Source: Romanomermis culicivorax
Taxonomy: Eukaryota > Nematoda > Enoplea > Mermithida > Mermithidae
DNA: 64,000 nucleotides
Assembly: GCA_963922205.1 (NCBI GenBank)
Contig: CAWUHX010000018.1
Span: 930,001 to 994,000, forward strand
Direction of reading: 5' to 3'
Shown here: in pieces, positions 37,601 through 43,056 of the stretch
How the letters are laid out: the number at the start of each line of letters is the position of its first letter
Position numbering within the stretch: position 1 is the first letter of the stretch
Made by a program: the position numbers and the translations under genes
Notes under the pieces: model-generated
The model's database searches: none
The model's input: the letters and a program-made list of their open reading frames with translations, nothing else
Told to the model about the DNA's origin: nothing

Positions 37601-38261
37601 CCGCCCCAGCCCCCATTATCCGTCACTGTATTGTCTCTAATGTATGAGCTTTATTGTCCCTGCGCTCCAATGTACCTGCGCTCCAATGTCCGCGCTCTGT
37701 CCTGCGCTTTATTGTCCCTGCGCTCTATTGTCTTGCGCTCTAATGTCCACGCTCTATTGTCTTTGGAAAATTGGAAAGAGTTTTCGCTGTGCATGTCATT
37801 TTCAGGCGTTCGAACATTCCGTCAAAGACATCGAAAAATCAATGGATGATCCTCACGGCAAGTTTCTTCAAGTGGCCGGGATCAGAGTTATATACGACCT
37901 ATCCCGTCCGAACGGTGAGCGTGTTCGGAAATTGTCTGTTCGCTGTTCCGAGTGTCCCTTCCCAATCTACACGCCTTTGGACCCCACCCGTACGTATAAC
38001 GTGGTGACCATATCATTCGTGAAAAAGGGTGGCGACGGTTATAGTATGATTTCTGACAATCTAGAGTACGCTGACGGGTTGGAGACCTTGGATATCGATG
38101 TTGTAGCTGATTTTATAAAAGCTAAATCGCCATTGGTCATCGGACTAGAGGATCGCATCACGTTCATCGAGAATACATCATCTAGTGGAAAGAAATTATC
38201 CATTCCTGTATTATTTCATGTTATCGTTCTGAAACTGATTCTATCAGGATTTTATCCATGA
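4427..38261 (+). CDS. NT5E: Ecto-5'-nucleotidase (CD73 family), six exons
   Basis: This enzyme family hydrolyses extracellular AMP to adenosine at the cell surface. Coding exons are 4427-4681, 21517-21746, 22781-23201, 24082-24239, 34148-34436 and 37806-38261. All are bounded by GT-AG introns with matching phases (0, 2, 0, 2, 0) and give about 602 residues, near the family's usual length. A hydrophobic signal peptide (residues about 1-20) precedes HTNDVH. Metal-site motifs follow in order: [23 protein letters not shown] and GGHTN. The C-terminal domain keeps CRLKECN, YDLSR and GGDGY. The last 20 or so residues are hydrophobic after an SSSG stretch, a plausible GPI-anchor signal. Compared with human CD73, the substrate loop NGGGIR is replaced by SSGVFK and the LPF aromatic by LPY. 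The ATG at 4427 is chosen because it immediately precedes the signal peptide and follows an acceptor. Confidence 0.95.
4682..5489. other. Intron 1, proximal part, nothing recognised
   Basis: AT-rich intron sequence. A stretch near 4880-5030 resembles 21180-21300 near the end of the same intron, so it is probably an old dispersed repeat. No coding signal. Confidence 0.4.
5490..5934 (+). other. Unrecognised open segment, possible repeat relic
   Basis: Plus-strand frames are open over short stretches (5490-5684 and 5668-5937), and base composition is less AT-rich than the surrounding intron. The predicted peptides are basic and lack any motif I know. A GC-rich MITE is inserted directly after it. 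I infer an old transposon fragment but cannot name the family. Confidence 0.25.
5938..6311. mobile_element. GC-rich MITE, 374 bp, TAA target duplication
   Basis: The ends AGGCCCTGTCATACTTC (left) and GAAGTATGACAGGGCCT (right) are inverted repeats, and the flanks are an exact TAA duplication (5935-5937 and 6312-6314). Both arms, extending about 100 bp, are packed with overlapping GGCGCC and CGCG palindromes in an otherwise AT-rich intron. A TAA duplication fits PIF/Harbinger-type transposition. It has no coding capacity. Confidence 0.85.
6539..7202. repeat. Direct-repeat-bounded segment, LTR-like
   Basis: A 30-bp sequence containing CAAAGGTCAGAGGAATTGAC occurs at 6539-6568 and again at about 7172-7202. 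Each copy contains an internal inverted repeat (GTCAGAGG and CCCTCTGAC). The 600 bp between them is GC-richer than its surroundings and has no recognisable coding. It could be a solo LTR or two MITE ends, and it abuts the 3' end of the LINE at about 7206. Confidence 0.4.
7206..9510 (-). pseudogene. LINE (L1/Tx1-type), 3' half: RT core to C-terminus
   Basis: Minus-strand pieces in several frames spell out a non-LTR reverse transcriptase in the correct order. They are an [10 protein letters not shown] block and NWRPVSLI near 9400-9490, a [13 protein letters not shown] block in 9029-9328, a YADD catalytic box at about 8957-8971 (now in a different frame from its neighbours), thumb and connection segments in 7906-8697, and a terminal CYFC zinc-knuckle-like segment in 7554-7769. 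Frameshifts and stops make it dead. Its 5' half lies at 14657-16216, because a separate element has been inserted between the two halves. It is antisense to the host gene. Confidence 0.85.
9511..9776. other. Left edge of the insertion inside the LINE
   Basis: This short stretch lies between the LINE RT and the start of the accessory-module relic. I looked for an LTR-like direct repeat shared with 14145-14656 and found none. The exact insertion junction is not resolved. Confidence 0.4.
9777..11296 (+). pseudogene. Retroelement accessory module A: RNase D-like exonuclease relic
   Basis: Two frames, joined by a shift near 10200, encode a protein homologous to the region at 50593-51417 (minus) in the LTR element. 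Shared landmarks are FRG....GF (10026-10040), ARYV..T..NS versus PRYV..P..NS, and [13 protein letters not shown] (10574-10612), which matches the third motif of DEDDy exonucleases such as RNase D and WRN. After this comes an acidic linker (SEDSDPDE) and a segment matching the start of module B in the LTR element. The first-motif acids are replaced (GFHIKK here, GFDTES in the other copy), so this copy would not be catalytic. At least one in-frame stop (10502) is present. Confidence 0.6.
11338..12567 (+). pseudogene. Retroelement accessory module B, 409 codons open
   Basis: This is the longest intact frame of the relic. Its first 120 residues match 49948-49600 on the minus strand: both start MPLA..LA and share conserved Cys, Leu and Asn positions, then G.Y...NRF...P..F. 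The rest is Gln/Pro/Val-rich, then has an acidic stretch ([12 protein letters not shown]), then a predicted coiled coil rich in Gln and Glu (residues about 320-405). There is no transmembrane segment, so it is not an envelope protein. I know no named family for it. A cytoplasmic nucleic-acid- or capsid-associated role is only a guess. Confidence 0.6.
12568..13079 (+). pseudogene. Low-complexity linker between modules B and C
   Basis: After a frameshift near 12560 the reading frame continues with several stops. It includes a tandem repeat of about nine residues (ETSKSQTK type, 12880-12990) rich in Ser, Lys and Thr. This looks like a flexible linker in a once-continuous polyprotein. The LTR element has a similarly basic, low-complexity region at the matching place (48014-48568). 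Confidence 0.45.
13080..14144 (+). pseudogene. Retroelement accessory module C with RGG-like tail
   Basis: One frame runs through two stops (about 13455 and 13525). A globular part (13128-13780) aligns with 48140-47120 (minus) in the LTR element: both have a KL.F/V.F block, then A..IY..Y...F, then an IP..W...AL..RW block, then a second helical unit. The C-terminus (13900-14144) is Ser/Gln-rich and ends in a Gly-Arg-rich tail ([16 protein letters not shown]), typical of RNA-binding tails. I cannot assign a family. It could be a second nucleocapsid-like domain, which is inference. Confidence 0.55.
14145..14656. other. Trailer of the accessory-module relic
   Basis: Non-coding AT-rich sequence, then a GC-richer part (14380-14560) with short inverted repeats (GGGCCAAAGGCCC), up to the point where LINE coding resumes on the minus strand. 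No LTR or poly(A) tail is obvious, so how this segment was inserted is not visible. Confidence 0.4.
14657..16216 (-). pseudogene. LINE (L1/Tx1-type), 5' half: endonuclease and RT start
   Basis: Minus-strand frames in order encode an APE-type endonuclease: an N-terminal segment with [10 protein letters not shown] (16019-16216), then GGDFN (15540-15971), then RLDYFFVS and SDHNDI (15082-15543). The pre-RT block follows (14657-15070), with [15 protein letters not shown] and [15 protein letters not shown]. The order and wording fit the L1/Tx1 group. The RT continues at about 9510, so the two halves are one element split by a 5.1-kb insertion. Stops and frame changes show it is inactive. Confidence 0.85.
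16331..16980. repeat. Imperfect local repeats around GGGGTACCTTTAAAC
   Basis: Units of the type CAATCTTTCAGTGCTCT then GGGGTAYCTTTAAACC recur at about 16365, 16480, 16865 and 16930 with variable spacing. This looks like a degraded tandem or a cluster of MITE fragments. No coding sequence is seen in the stretch. Confidence 0.4.
17118..17712 (-). mobile_element. Solo LTR, 595 bp, perfect 4-bp target duplication
   Basis: The segment starts TGTTGTATT and ends CTACAACA, the same termini as the LTRs of the 14-kb element at 45733-59776. It is flanked on both sides by CTTG. Its interior differs from that element's LTR except near the ends (AAATCGACGGAAACACACTA against AAATCGGCAGAAACACACTA). It therefore belongs to a related subfamily, left behind after LTR-LTR recombination. 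By comparison with the full element, its coding direction would be minus. Confidence 0.85.
17736..18130 (-). pseudogene. Possible LINE ORF1-like fragment
   Basis: A minus-strand frame of 85 codons (17736-17993) ends in a Lys-rich tail with [17 protein letters not shown] further frame upstream has a short coiled-coil-like stretch. The 'DLT-P-Q-Q-R/K-x-R' ending recalls the C-terminal domain of LINE ORF1 RNA-binding proteins. It is weak: short, AT-rich and isolated from any RT. Confidence 0.25.
18661..19022 (-). repeat. tRNA-derived SINE, minus copy
   Basis: The reverse complement of this segment matches the SINE at 19822-20215, including a degraded A box (19005-19015) and B box (18964-18974) at its right end and the shared body containing CAGACACAGCC. 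It is more diverged than the plus copy. Confidence 0.8.
19822..20215 (+). repeat. tRNA-derived SINE, plus copy
   Basis: The head carries RNA polymerase III promoter boxes at tRNA spacing: A box TGGTCTAGTGG (19833-19843) and B box GGTTCGATTCC (19876-19886). The head resembles tRNA-Glu or tRNA-Asp, but its anticodon arm and acceptor stem do not fold into a normal tRNA. A body of about 320 bp follows. Together with the inverted copy at 18661-19022 it could form a long RNA hairpin in the intron. Confidence 0.85.
20240..20860. repeat. Inverted-repeat element, arms CTCAAAAACTGTTGGGCCCA
   Basis: The 20-mer CTCAAAAACTGTTGGGCCCA near 20248-20270 recurs as its complement near 20828-20850. Looser similarity extends about 40 bp outward on each side. 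It is probably a MITE. The ends and target duplication are not resolved and the interior is non-coding. Confidence 0.5.
20861..21516. other. Intron 1, distal part, nothing recognised
   Basis: AT-rich intron up to the exon 2 acceptor. It shares a diverged dispersed repeat with 4880-5030. No gene is seen. Confidence 0.4.
21517..21746 (+). CDS. NT5E: 5'-nucleotidase exon 2: GNHEFD motif
   Basis: This exon starts [12 protein letters not shown] directly after GDQFQ of exon 1, exactly as expected for the family. It contains [11 protein letters not shown], which supplies the Asn metal ligand and the catalytic His. The acceptor is CTTGAG| with a weak pyrimidine tract. The donor is AAAG|GTATGT, phase 2. 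Confidence 0.95.
21747..22780. other. Intron 2, nothing recognised
   Basis: GTATGT donor and a pyrimidine-rich TTTTTAG acceptor. The open frame at 22493-22762 has no recognisable content and is interrupted just before exon 3. Confidence 0.6.
22781..23201 (+). CDS. NT5E: 5'-nucleotidase exon 3: second half of the metal site
   Basis: This exon carries [22 protein letters not shown] (His ligand) and [14 protein letters not shown] (His ligand), then [10 protein letters not shown]. The acceptor is GGTTTTTAG| and the donor ACG|GTAAGT, so it runs from phase 2 to phase 0. GC content is visibly higher than in the introns. Confidence 0.96.
23202..24081. other. Intron 3, nothing recognised
   Basis: GTAAGT donor and ATAATAG acceptor. 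AT-rich with no repeat or gene that I can identify. Confidence 0.6.
24082..24239 (+). CDS. NT5E: 5'-nucleotidase exon 4: inter-domain helix region
   Basis: This exon encodes [16 protein letters not shown] and then the long helix linking the N- and C-terminal domains, ending in [10 protein letters not shown]. The acceptor is AATAATAG| and the donor CAG|GTGAGA, phase 2. Confidence 0.9.
24265..25670. repeat. Inverted-repeat element, second copy of the TTTCTGAGAAG family
   Basis: The left end (about 24268-24450, GATTTCTGAGAAGTT then ATGATAAGTC) is mirrored at about 25490-25665. The same arms border the element at 1860-3525 and the inner transposon of 28.0-33.0 kb. The middle is non-coding, so this is a non-autonomous relative. 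Confidence 0.6.
25671..27057. other. Intron 4 interior, repeat fragments only
   Basis: AT-rich. A fragment near 25930-26075 carries GAGCTCGCGATTATCTCG, also found in the small MITE at 27058-27232. A stretch at about 26750-26990 matches 59870-60090 near the other gene. No coding sequence is recognised. Confidence 0.45.
27058..27232. mobile_element. Small MITE, arms GAGCTCRCGATTATCTCG
   Basis: The left arm CGGGTTTAAGCTTGAGCTC plus ACGATTATCTCG (about 27081-27113) is mirrored at about 27180-27213, with TTGCAACC-like sequence at both outer edges. A fragment of the same family lies near 25930-26075. It has no coding sequence. Confidence 0.55.
27852..28013 (+). pseudogene. Myb/SANT-like domain fragment
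   Basis: A plus-strand frame starts [17 protein letters not shown] and continues to [13 protein letters not shown] before a stop. The spacing of the Trp, the Leu-rich helix and the K-K-x-A-W-E-E-I ending fits Myb/SANT-like DNA-binding domains, such as those encoded next to transposases in Harbinger-type elements. It lies in the outer element, just left of the inner transposon arm, and only the left side has it. It is a fragment of about 50 residues. Confidence 0.5.
28005..29113 (+). repeat. Left long terminal inverted repeat of the transposon
   Basis: Reverse complement of 31884-33020, with small indels. Mirror-image open frames at 28772-29056 (minus) and 31943-32218 (plus) come from this symmetry and are not genes. 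Confidence 0.8.
29762..30493 (-). pseudogene. C2H2-type zinc-finger protein in the transposon
   Basis: A 243-residue frame without a clear start. Near residue 95 it has [19 protein letters not shown], a C-x4-C...H zinc-finger pattern. Near the end it has the ordered blocks EWALG, a Gln/Phe-rich helix ending [19 protein letters not shown] and [19 protein letters not shown] recall the second part as typical of a family common in repeat-rich invertebrate genomes, but I have no name or function for it. The C-terminal continuation (29551-29757) is in another frame. It is likely an element-encoded DNA-binding protein. Confidence 0.5.
30942..31662 (-). pseudogene. Unrecognised upstream coding pieces of the transposon
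   Basis: Two minus-strand frames (31327-31662 and 30942-31130) lie upstream of the zinc-finger frame and inside the same pair of arms. The first has an even spread of hydrophobic and polar residues, with [13 protein letters not shown] and [12 protein letters not shown], which looks like a real globular protein. I recognise no domain. They may be exons or frameshifted parts of one protein with 29762-30493. Confidence 0.4.
31884..33020 (-). repeat. Right long terminal inverted repeat of the transposon
   Basis: Mirror of 28005-29113. It starts at the inner edge with TTGGTCCAATTTTTTGCTTA and ends near CTCTCAGAAATC. It is non-coding. Confidence 0.8.
33616..34147. other. Intron 4, distal part, nothing recognised
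   Basis: Sequence between the outer element and exon 5. No gene or repeat is identified. The acceptor before exon 5 (ATGCATAG|) has a poor pyrimidine tract. Confidence 0.5.
34148..34436 (+). CDS. NT5E: 5'-nucleotidase exon 5: substrate-binding domain, altered loop
   Basis: This exon encodes [17 protein letters not shown], where the substrate Arg and the local Cys pair are conserved. The stretch [16 protein letters not shown] follows, where the family has NGGGIR, and then [14 protein letters not shown]. The Cys at the GDAM position and its usual partner before the loop are both absent, as if one disulfide had been lost as a unit. It runs from phase 2 to phase 0. Confidence 0.93.
34437..34987. 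other. Intron 5, proximal part, nothing recognised
   Basis: GTAATA donor, then AT-rich sequence up to the first MITE. No coding sequence is recognised. Confidence 0.5.
34991..35218. mobile_element. MITE, 228 bp, second copy, TTA target duplication
   Basis: Same family as 2619-2856. The TIR begins ATGGTCATTTATAC on the left and ends GTATAAATGACCCT on the right, with an exact TTA on both sides (34988-34990 and 35219-35221). The interior GTGGATTTTCAGGCTGAACG is shared with both other copies. Confidence 0.85.
35609..36034 (-). mobile_element. MITE, 426 bp, TIR ATCATACATGC, TACT duplication
   Basis: The ends ATCATACATGC and GCATGTATGAT are inverted, and TACT flanks both sides exactly. One end carries three to four tandem units of the type TGACCCCCAGCAGA. 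A reverse-oriented copy lies at 40264-40686 with its own GACT duplication, which confirms the ends and a 4-bp duplication rule. It has no coding sequence. Confidence 0.85.
36581..36773 (+). repeat. Tandem array of GGACATTAGAGCGCAG-like units
   Basis: About a dozen imperfect units of 15-18 bp (GGACATTAGAGCGCA, with variants GGACAATAGAGCGCAG and GGACATTAAAGCGCA). The complementary array lies at 37229-37763, making a large inverted repeat around a 450-bp AT-rich spacer. Confidence 0.85.
37229..37763 (-). repeat. Inverted partner array TGCGCTCTAATGTCC, split by a MITE
   Basis: Units of TGCGCTCTATTGTCC and TGCGCTCTAATGTCC run in the opposite sense to the array at 36581-36773. A hAT-like MITE (37294-37628) interrupts the array. 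It ends about 40 bp before the exon 6 acceptor of the nucleotidase gene. Confidence 0.8.
37294..37628. mobile_element. hAT-like MITE, 335 bp, 8-bp duplication
   Basis: The termini are CAGTGACCG (left) and CGTCACTG (right, inverted). They are flanked by TATTGTCC (37286-37293) and TATTGTCT (37629-37636), an 8-bp duplication with one mismatch. CAGTG-type ends and 8-bp duplications are hAT hallmarks. The host array has similar units, so the flanking match is slightly less decisive than usual. Non-coding. Confidence 0.75.
37806..38261 (+). CDS. NT5E: 5'-nucleotidase exon 6: C-terminus and GPI signal
   Basis: This exon starts [12 protein letters not shown], then [17 protein letters not shown], a CSEC Cys pair and [12 protein letters not shown], which keeps the Phe and Asp that contact the base. 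It ends in a hydrophobic tail and TGA. The acceptor (CATTTTCAG|) lies about 40 nt after the edge of an inverted tandem array, so open frame upstream of 37806 is not coding. Confidence 0.95.
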   Translation, partial: AFEHSVKDIEKSMDDPHGKFLQVAGIRVIYDLSRPNGERVRKLSVRCSECPFPIYTPLDPTRTYNVVTISFVKKGGDGYSMISDNLEYADGLETLDIDVVADFIKAKSPLVIGLEDRITFIENTSSSGKKLSIPVLFHVIVLKLILSGFYP

Positions 38262-40061
38262 CTTTTGGCACTTTTCTTTTTCACGTATTTTAAATTATGT
38301 TGTGTCAATCAACCAGTATTAGAATAAGACCTCCTTTTTATAATTATATTACCGCGAGATGATAATGTACTGTATTTTCTCCTCAATTCCTGGCCCCTGT
38401 GAAGATGAAGAAGCGTCCAGAAACACTGTTTTTTCCCCAAATCGTGCTTTTTCGGGAAAGAAAAATCGGAAAAGGGAAAAAAATTTTGGGCTCTTTCGCC
38501 ATTTGGGGAAGAAAATTTTGGGGATCGGACACAGAAAAGATGCATTTTGGTGCATTTTAGAAGGTCATAATCTCAAAATTTTCCGGCGCTTCGCGCCGAT
38601 TATAACTTTAATAATCATTATTATGCATTACTTAGCTCAGGCGCGGATTTCAGCATGTCTACCTTCATTTATCATATAATCTATAATAGTTTTCATCATC
38701 TTGAACGTATTATCTCATGTTTTCTTTGGTGATCTTCAATATTTTATCATGATATTTAATGAAGATTCGCATTTTTTCCTTTTGAGAAAGATCAATACGT
38801 CAAGTCTCTAAGGTTTTTGATACAATTATTTCTTTTCTAACGTAAAATCAATTCAAACGCTTCATGGAAATATCTTTCGCAAATTTATACTCTGCTTACT
38901 CATATATTTTCGTTCGACCAAGTATGAGAGTTTACAAATAAATTATACTGGTTTTAAAATTTTTCAAGTAAAATTCTAGAAATTACGACTTTTGAACACA
39001 AAATTCAAATCTAATTCTTGAAATAAATGTTCGGAAAATTGATTTTTCAGCGTCGCAGAATATCAATAAGACCCAAAAAATGTTTCCGGCGTCTGCGTCT
39101 CGCGCCGGAAAGATTAACATCCCTTTTGGGTTCTCACTTGTCATCATAGAGGACGTGGCCAATGGCCATCGATTTCTCATGTAATTCAAAGTCATTATGC
39201 TTTTGGATAGTTTGCTTGAAAGTCTGTTCCAATGCCTGTAGATTGAACTTTGACTTCAAAAATTTAATTTTTTCCTCAATTTTAATGAATTAACGGGTCT
39301 GAAAACACCAGAAGGCTTGAAAAGGCTCAAAAACACCTAAATAAAGCGTCTGTGAGCATTTTTAAGCGAAAAAACCACTTCGGGAAAATGGGGGAAAAAA
39401 TTTTGACCCCTTTCCTCATTTGGGGAAAAGGCCCGGGGAAAAAAACAGTGCCCAGAAAGGGGCGGTCAGTGTTTTTCCGTGCCAAATGGTTTTTGTCACA
39501 AAAAAATTTGGAATGGCACAAAAAATTTTGGACGTTTGTGCCAATCGCACAAATGTTTTGACTGGTCGAAGGCTGAATTTCCTTGATTTTTAGTCATTTT
39601 AGGGGCTGAAAACGCAAAATTTTCTCGGCGTTTTGCGCCGAGTTAATAAGTATAATATCGGTTACTTTTGTTTGTTTAGAACCTGAGAGAATTGTATTCG
39701 TATAGTCATACCTGTAAGAGGTCCGACCAGTTATGGTAGTTATGGCAGTTATAGGGGGTAAACCGAAAATTTTTAGGGTGGGGGTCCCGAAATTTCCAAA
39801 ATTTTGGTGAGGGCACGTCGATTCAGGTGATAATTGAATAGTTCGTATTCTGGAACACATAGCTCTAATTATACTACACATCGGAAAAAAACAAAAGTAG
39901 ATTCAGAATCAGCATTCTTTTTCCTATCTGAAAATCTATGTTTCGTGTGATAGAGTTCAATAAGATGTAACCTGATTCACGCCAAATGAGAAAGTCCGCT
40001 CTGAAAAGTTCCGTAACTATCAAGGCGGCATTTGAAATTTTTGACTACAGTAAACTATGAT
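38262..40061. other. 3' flank of nucleotidase gene, dispersed hairpin repeats
   Basis: No gene is recognised. An AATAAA lies at 38937, but I cannot say it is the functional poly(A) signal. Short hairpins of the type CCGGCGCTTCGCGCCG recur at 38583, about 39083 and 39624, each next to a run of AAAATTTT and G-rich sequence. They belong to a poorly defined dispersed repeat family. Confidence 0.4.
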
Positions 40062-40260
40062 CATACCTGTAAGACCTCCGACCAGTTGGGGTGGGGGTAG
40101 AAAAAATCGAAATTTTTCCCAAAAAAGGCCAAAAAACATACACTTTTTTGCAAATTTTTTTAATTTTTTCCAAACTGGGGGGGGGGGGGTTGGATGATGT
40201 TGTGTACATGGTTGGCCAAGTTGGGGCGGTCCCCCCAACCCCCCGCCAAGTACAGGTATG
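40062..40260. mobile_element. MITE, 199 bp, TIR CATACCTGTA, long G tract
   Basis: The ends CATACCTGTA and TACAGGTATG are inverted. Inside are GGCCAAGTTGGGG and a G run of at least 12 near 40178-40190. Related copies cluster at 42599-43056. The MITE at 40264-40686 was inserted at its right edge and uses its last G in the GACT duplication. Confidence 0.65.
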
Positions 40261-40263
40261 ACT

Positions 40264-40686
40264 ATCATACATGCACAGCATAGAAATTCTGCTGGGGGTC
40301 AGCCAGGACAGGGGGTGGGATACAAAATTTTTGCTCTTGATAACGAAAAGAAAGGTCTCAGAAAGTCTTCTAACATCCAAGCAGCATATTATTCAACCCA
40401 TATTAGCCAGATATGTGAAATTATTTGCTTAGACAACACTTTTCAAAGTTTTGATATTAGTTTTTTGAAATCAAGTATGATTTGTTTAGAAAAATTGTTT
40501 AACTACAGCATCATTTCCATTTTTATGACGACTTTCTCTTCTCTCTTGCTCATTTTCCTTTGTCATCTTCTCAATCATTGCTGGGAGAGTCAAATCTGCT
40601 GGGGGTCAGCAAGAATCTGCTGGGGGTCAATAAAAATCTGCTGGGGGTCAAACCCCCCCAAACCCCCCCACACGTGCATGTATGAT
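40264..40686 (+). mobile_element. MITE, 423 bp, TIR ATCATACATGC, GACT duplication
   Basis: Reverse-oriented copy of 35609-36034. The right end has three tandem TCTGCTGGGGGTCA units. The flanks are GACT at 40260-40263 and 40687-40690. Non-coding. Confidence 0.85.
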
Positions 40687-41364
40687 GACTATAATACCGA
40701 AATGAAAAAACGCGAGTGATATTAAAATGTCGCTACGCTATATTGAAGACAATTGATAATTATGCAAGATTCACTATCGTACGCTGAAATTAATTGTATC
40801 TTTGCTGAGATATATGTAATTAATCAAAATATTTTTTAATTCACCATTACTGTAGCAACGGTATAACGAATTTTAATTTCTCCACCGGTGAATTTACGTG
40901 AGGGGGGTCGAACCCCAAAAAGTCGAAATAATTTCGAAAATTTTCCCAAAAATGACCAAAAAAAGCCATTTTTTCCCAATTTTTGGAACGAGTATATTTT
41001 AGCTGAAACTCTCAAATTTGCTCAAATTGAACTTTTTCAGGTAGTTTGACACTTCAGAAAGCCAACCAGCACATTTACAAAGCGCGGAATGGTCCCTACA
41101 GGAAAATTCTACCTACATCAAGATAGAATCGAACCTGGTCCACCAGCCTATGGACTTAATGCGACCACTAAACAATTTCCCAGAAGTATCAACAGTATAT
41201 TCCTTTAAGACCCTTGATACTGTTTAAACTAACAACTTCATTTGGAAGAGCCTCAACAGCTGCTGTACCCTAAGCCTAAGCCTAAGGAAATTTTTAAAGG
41301 AAAAATAAATGTCTACTCACTCGATGAAAATCGAAATTATTAAAATACTAAACTCGTGATTACA
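40687..41364. other. Intergenic, nothing recognised
   Basis: AT-rich with fragments of the G-rich dispersed repeat near 40900-40990. No gene. Confidence 0.5.
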
Positions 41365-41975
41365 TGATCAAGAACGCTTCTAGGTATCGAATCTTATTTT
41401 TAAATGTTTCAACTCAAATATAAATGAATTAAAAATCAGGGCATTTAAAACTTATGTTCGCCCAATCCTTGAGTACGGTAGTCCTATTTGGAATCCTTCC
41501 CTAATGGGTGAAATACAAAGGGTAGAGAAAGTTCAGAGGTGGTTCACATAACGATTATATGGCTTTAACTCTAGGAATTATCAAGAAAGATTGGGGTCTG
41601 CCAGTCTGCATTCTCTTGAATTCAGGAGAACTATAACCGATTTATGCTATGTTTATTCTATAATCTGTAGCGGCATTTTGGACTCAAATAATTTTTTTGT
41701 ATACAGTAAATTTAATTATCGTATTAACAACCCATATAAATTATATAAGACAAAATTTCGTACACGATTACTCGAAAATGATTTTTGTAATAGATATATT
41801 GATACGTGGAATATGTTACCTAGTCATGTTACATCCGCTGTTAATTTTCATGTATTTAAAAAACGATTTATAGCCTTTTTGAGCTTATATCCGCGCGATA
41901 CTAATCGTCTCCAAGCTCGTGATAATATTTTTCCTTTATTCTTTTCTGAATTTATTTTTTCTAAAGACGAATAAT
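41365..41975 (+). pseudogene. Non-LTR retrotransposon fragment, RT C-terminal region
   Basis: One plus-strand frame with a single stop (about 41550) encodes AFKTYVRPILEYGSPIWNPS, then EIQRVEKVQRWFT, then an ERLG..SLHSLEFRRTITDL segment and a terminal TWNMLPSHVTSAVNFHVFKKR. This is the region after the RT core in Jockey/CR1-like non-LTR elements. Upstream the frame shifts. It is a 5'-truncated copy ending in a stop at about 41973, and a different family from the LINE in intron 1. Confidence 0.85.
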
Positions 41976-42598
41976 TTAAATTTCCAAATTCGTTGACTTT
42001 CGACAATAAAGGGTAAAATTTCCAACATGGTCTGAAAATTCGCATAATTATATAAAAGTTTGAAAATAGTTATATGTGAATCTTATGGCAAAATGCCCTG
42101 CAGAATTTGAACCGGTCGTTCAAATTTCGTCATTTTTTCTTTCCGCGCTTAAATTTTACCTGTAGTAATTAAAAATAACTATTTATGGTAGAAACAGTAC
42201 GTCCCAATTTTTTTCAATTTTTCCTAGTTTTGATGATGATGATGATGATTTTATTTGCAACGACACTAAGCAATGTTGGGAGAACATAATAAAAAAAACG
42301 AATAAGTTAATTAATTACGGAATAAATATGCAGTACATTTACGAATATGCTGTGCTTGGTCAAAAAGGCATATAGCTCTTACAGTTGACCAAAATTGAAC
42401 TTATCCAATTTAGAGCGAAAAATTTGACTATTTCTAGATGTTATTATCGATTCAGGAAGTTTATTTCAAATAGGAATAATTCTATTTGTAAAGAAGTATT
42501 TCTTAATATCAGTCCTTGGAATATCTGTTTTTAACTTCCAATTGTGGTTGGACCGGGTCTGAGAAGGGGGGGTTGGGTATATGGTTGGCCAAGTTGGG
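41976..42598. other. Intergenic, nothing recognised
   Basis: AT-rich, with a short GATGAT microsatellite near 42229-42248. No gene. Confidence 0.5.
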
Positions 42599-43056
42599 GC
42601 ATACTTATAATTGGGGGGATTGGGGGGACCCCCCAACTTGGCCAACCATATACCCAACCCCCTCCCAGCATACCTGTAAGACCTCCGACCAGTGGGGGGG
42701 GTCAGAAAAAGTCGAAATTTTTCCCATAAAAGGCCAAAAAACATACACTTTTTTGCAAATTTTTTTAATTTTTTCCAAACTGGGGGGGGGGGGTTGGGTG
42801 ATGTTGGGTACATGGTTGGCCAAGTTGGGGGGGTCCCCCCCTCAACCGCTCCACCCTCCCCAAGTACAGGTATGCCTCCCAGTTTGGAAAAAATTGGCAA
42901 AAAGTGCCTTTTTAACCTTTTTTGGGAAAAATTTCGACTTTTTTCGACCTCCTCCCCCAAAATTTCGGATTTACCCCCACCCCCCAACTGGTCGGACCTC
43001 CTACAAGTATGAGTTGGGGATGGGGTCCCCCCAACCCCCCCAATTACAGGTATGCG
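42599..43056. repeat. Cluster of CATACCTGTA MITE copies with G and C tracts
   Basis: A complete copy lies at 42669-42874 (CATACCTGTA to TACAGGTATG). Partial copies abut on both sides (about 42599-42668 and 42875-43056) in alternating orientation. G runs of 10 or more and matching C runs occur throughout. Open frames here translate to Pro/Gly-rich peptides on both strands and are not genes. Confidence 0.65.

Noticed and set aside
37644-37805. Open frame upstream of exon 6 as coding
   Set aside because: It reads through the inverted tandem array and repeats Cys-Ala-Leu-rich units from the DNA repeat. Family similarity starts exactly at the acceptor at 37806.
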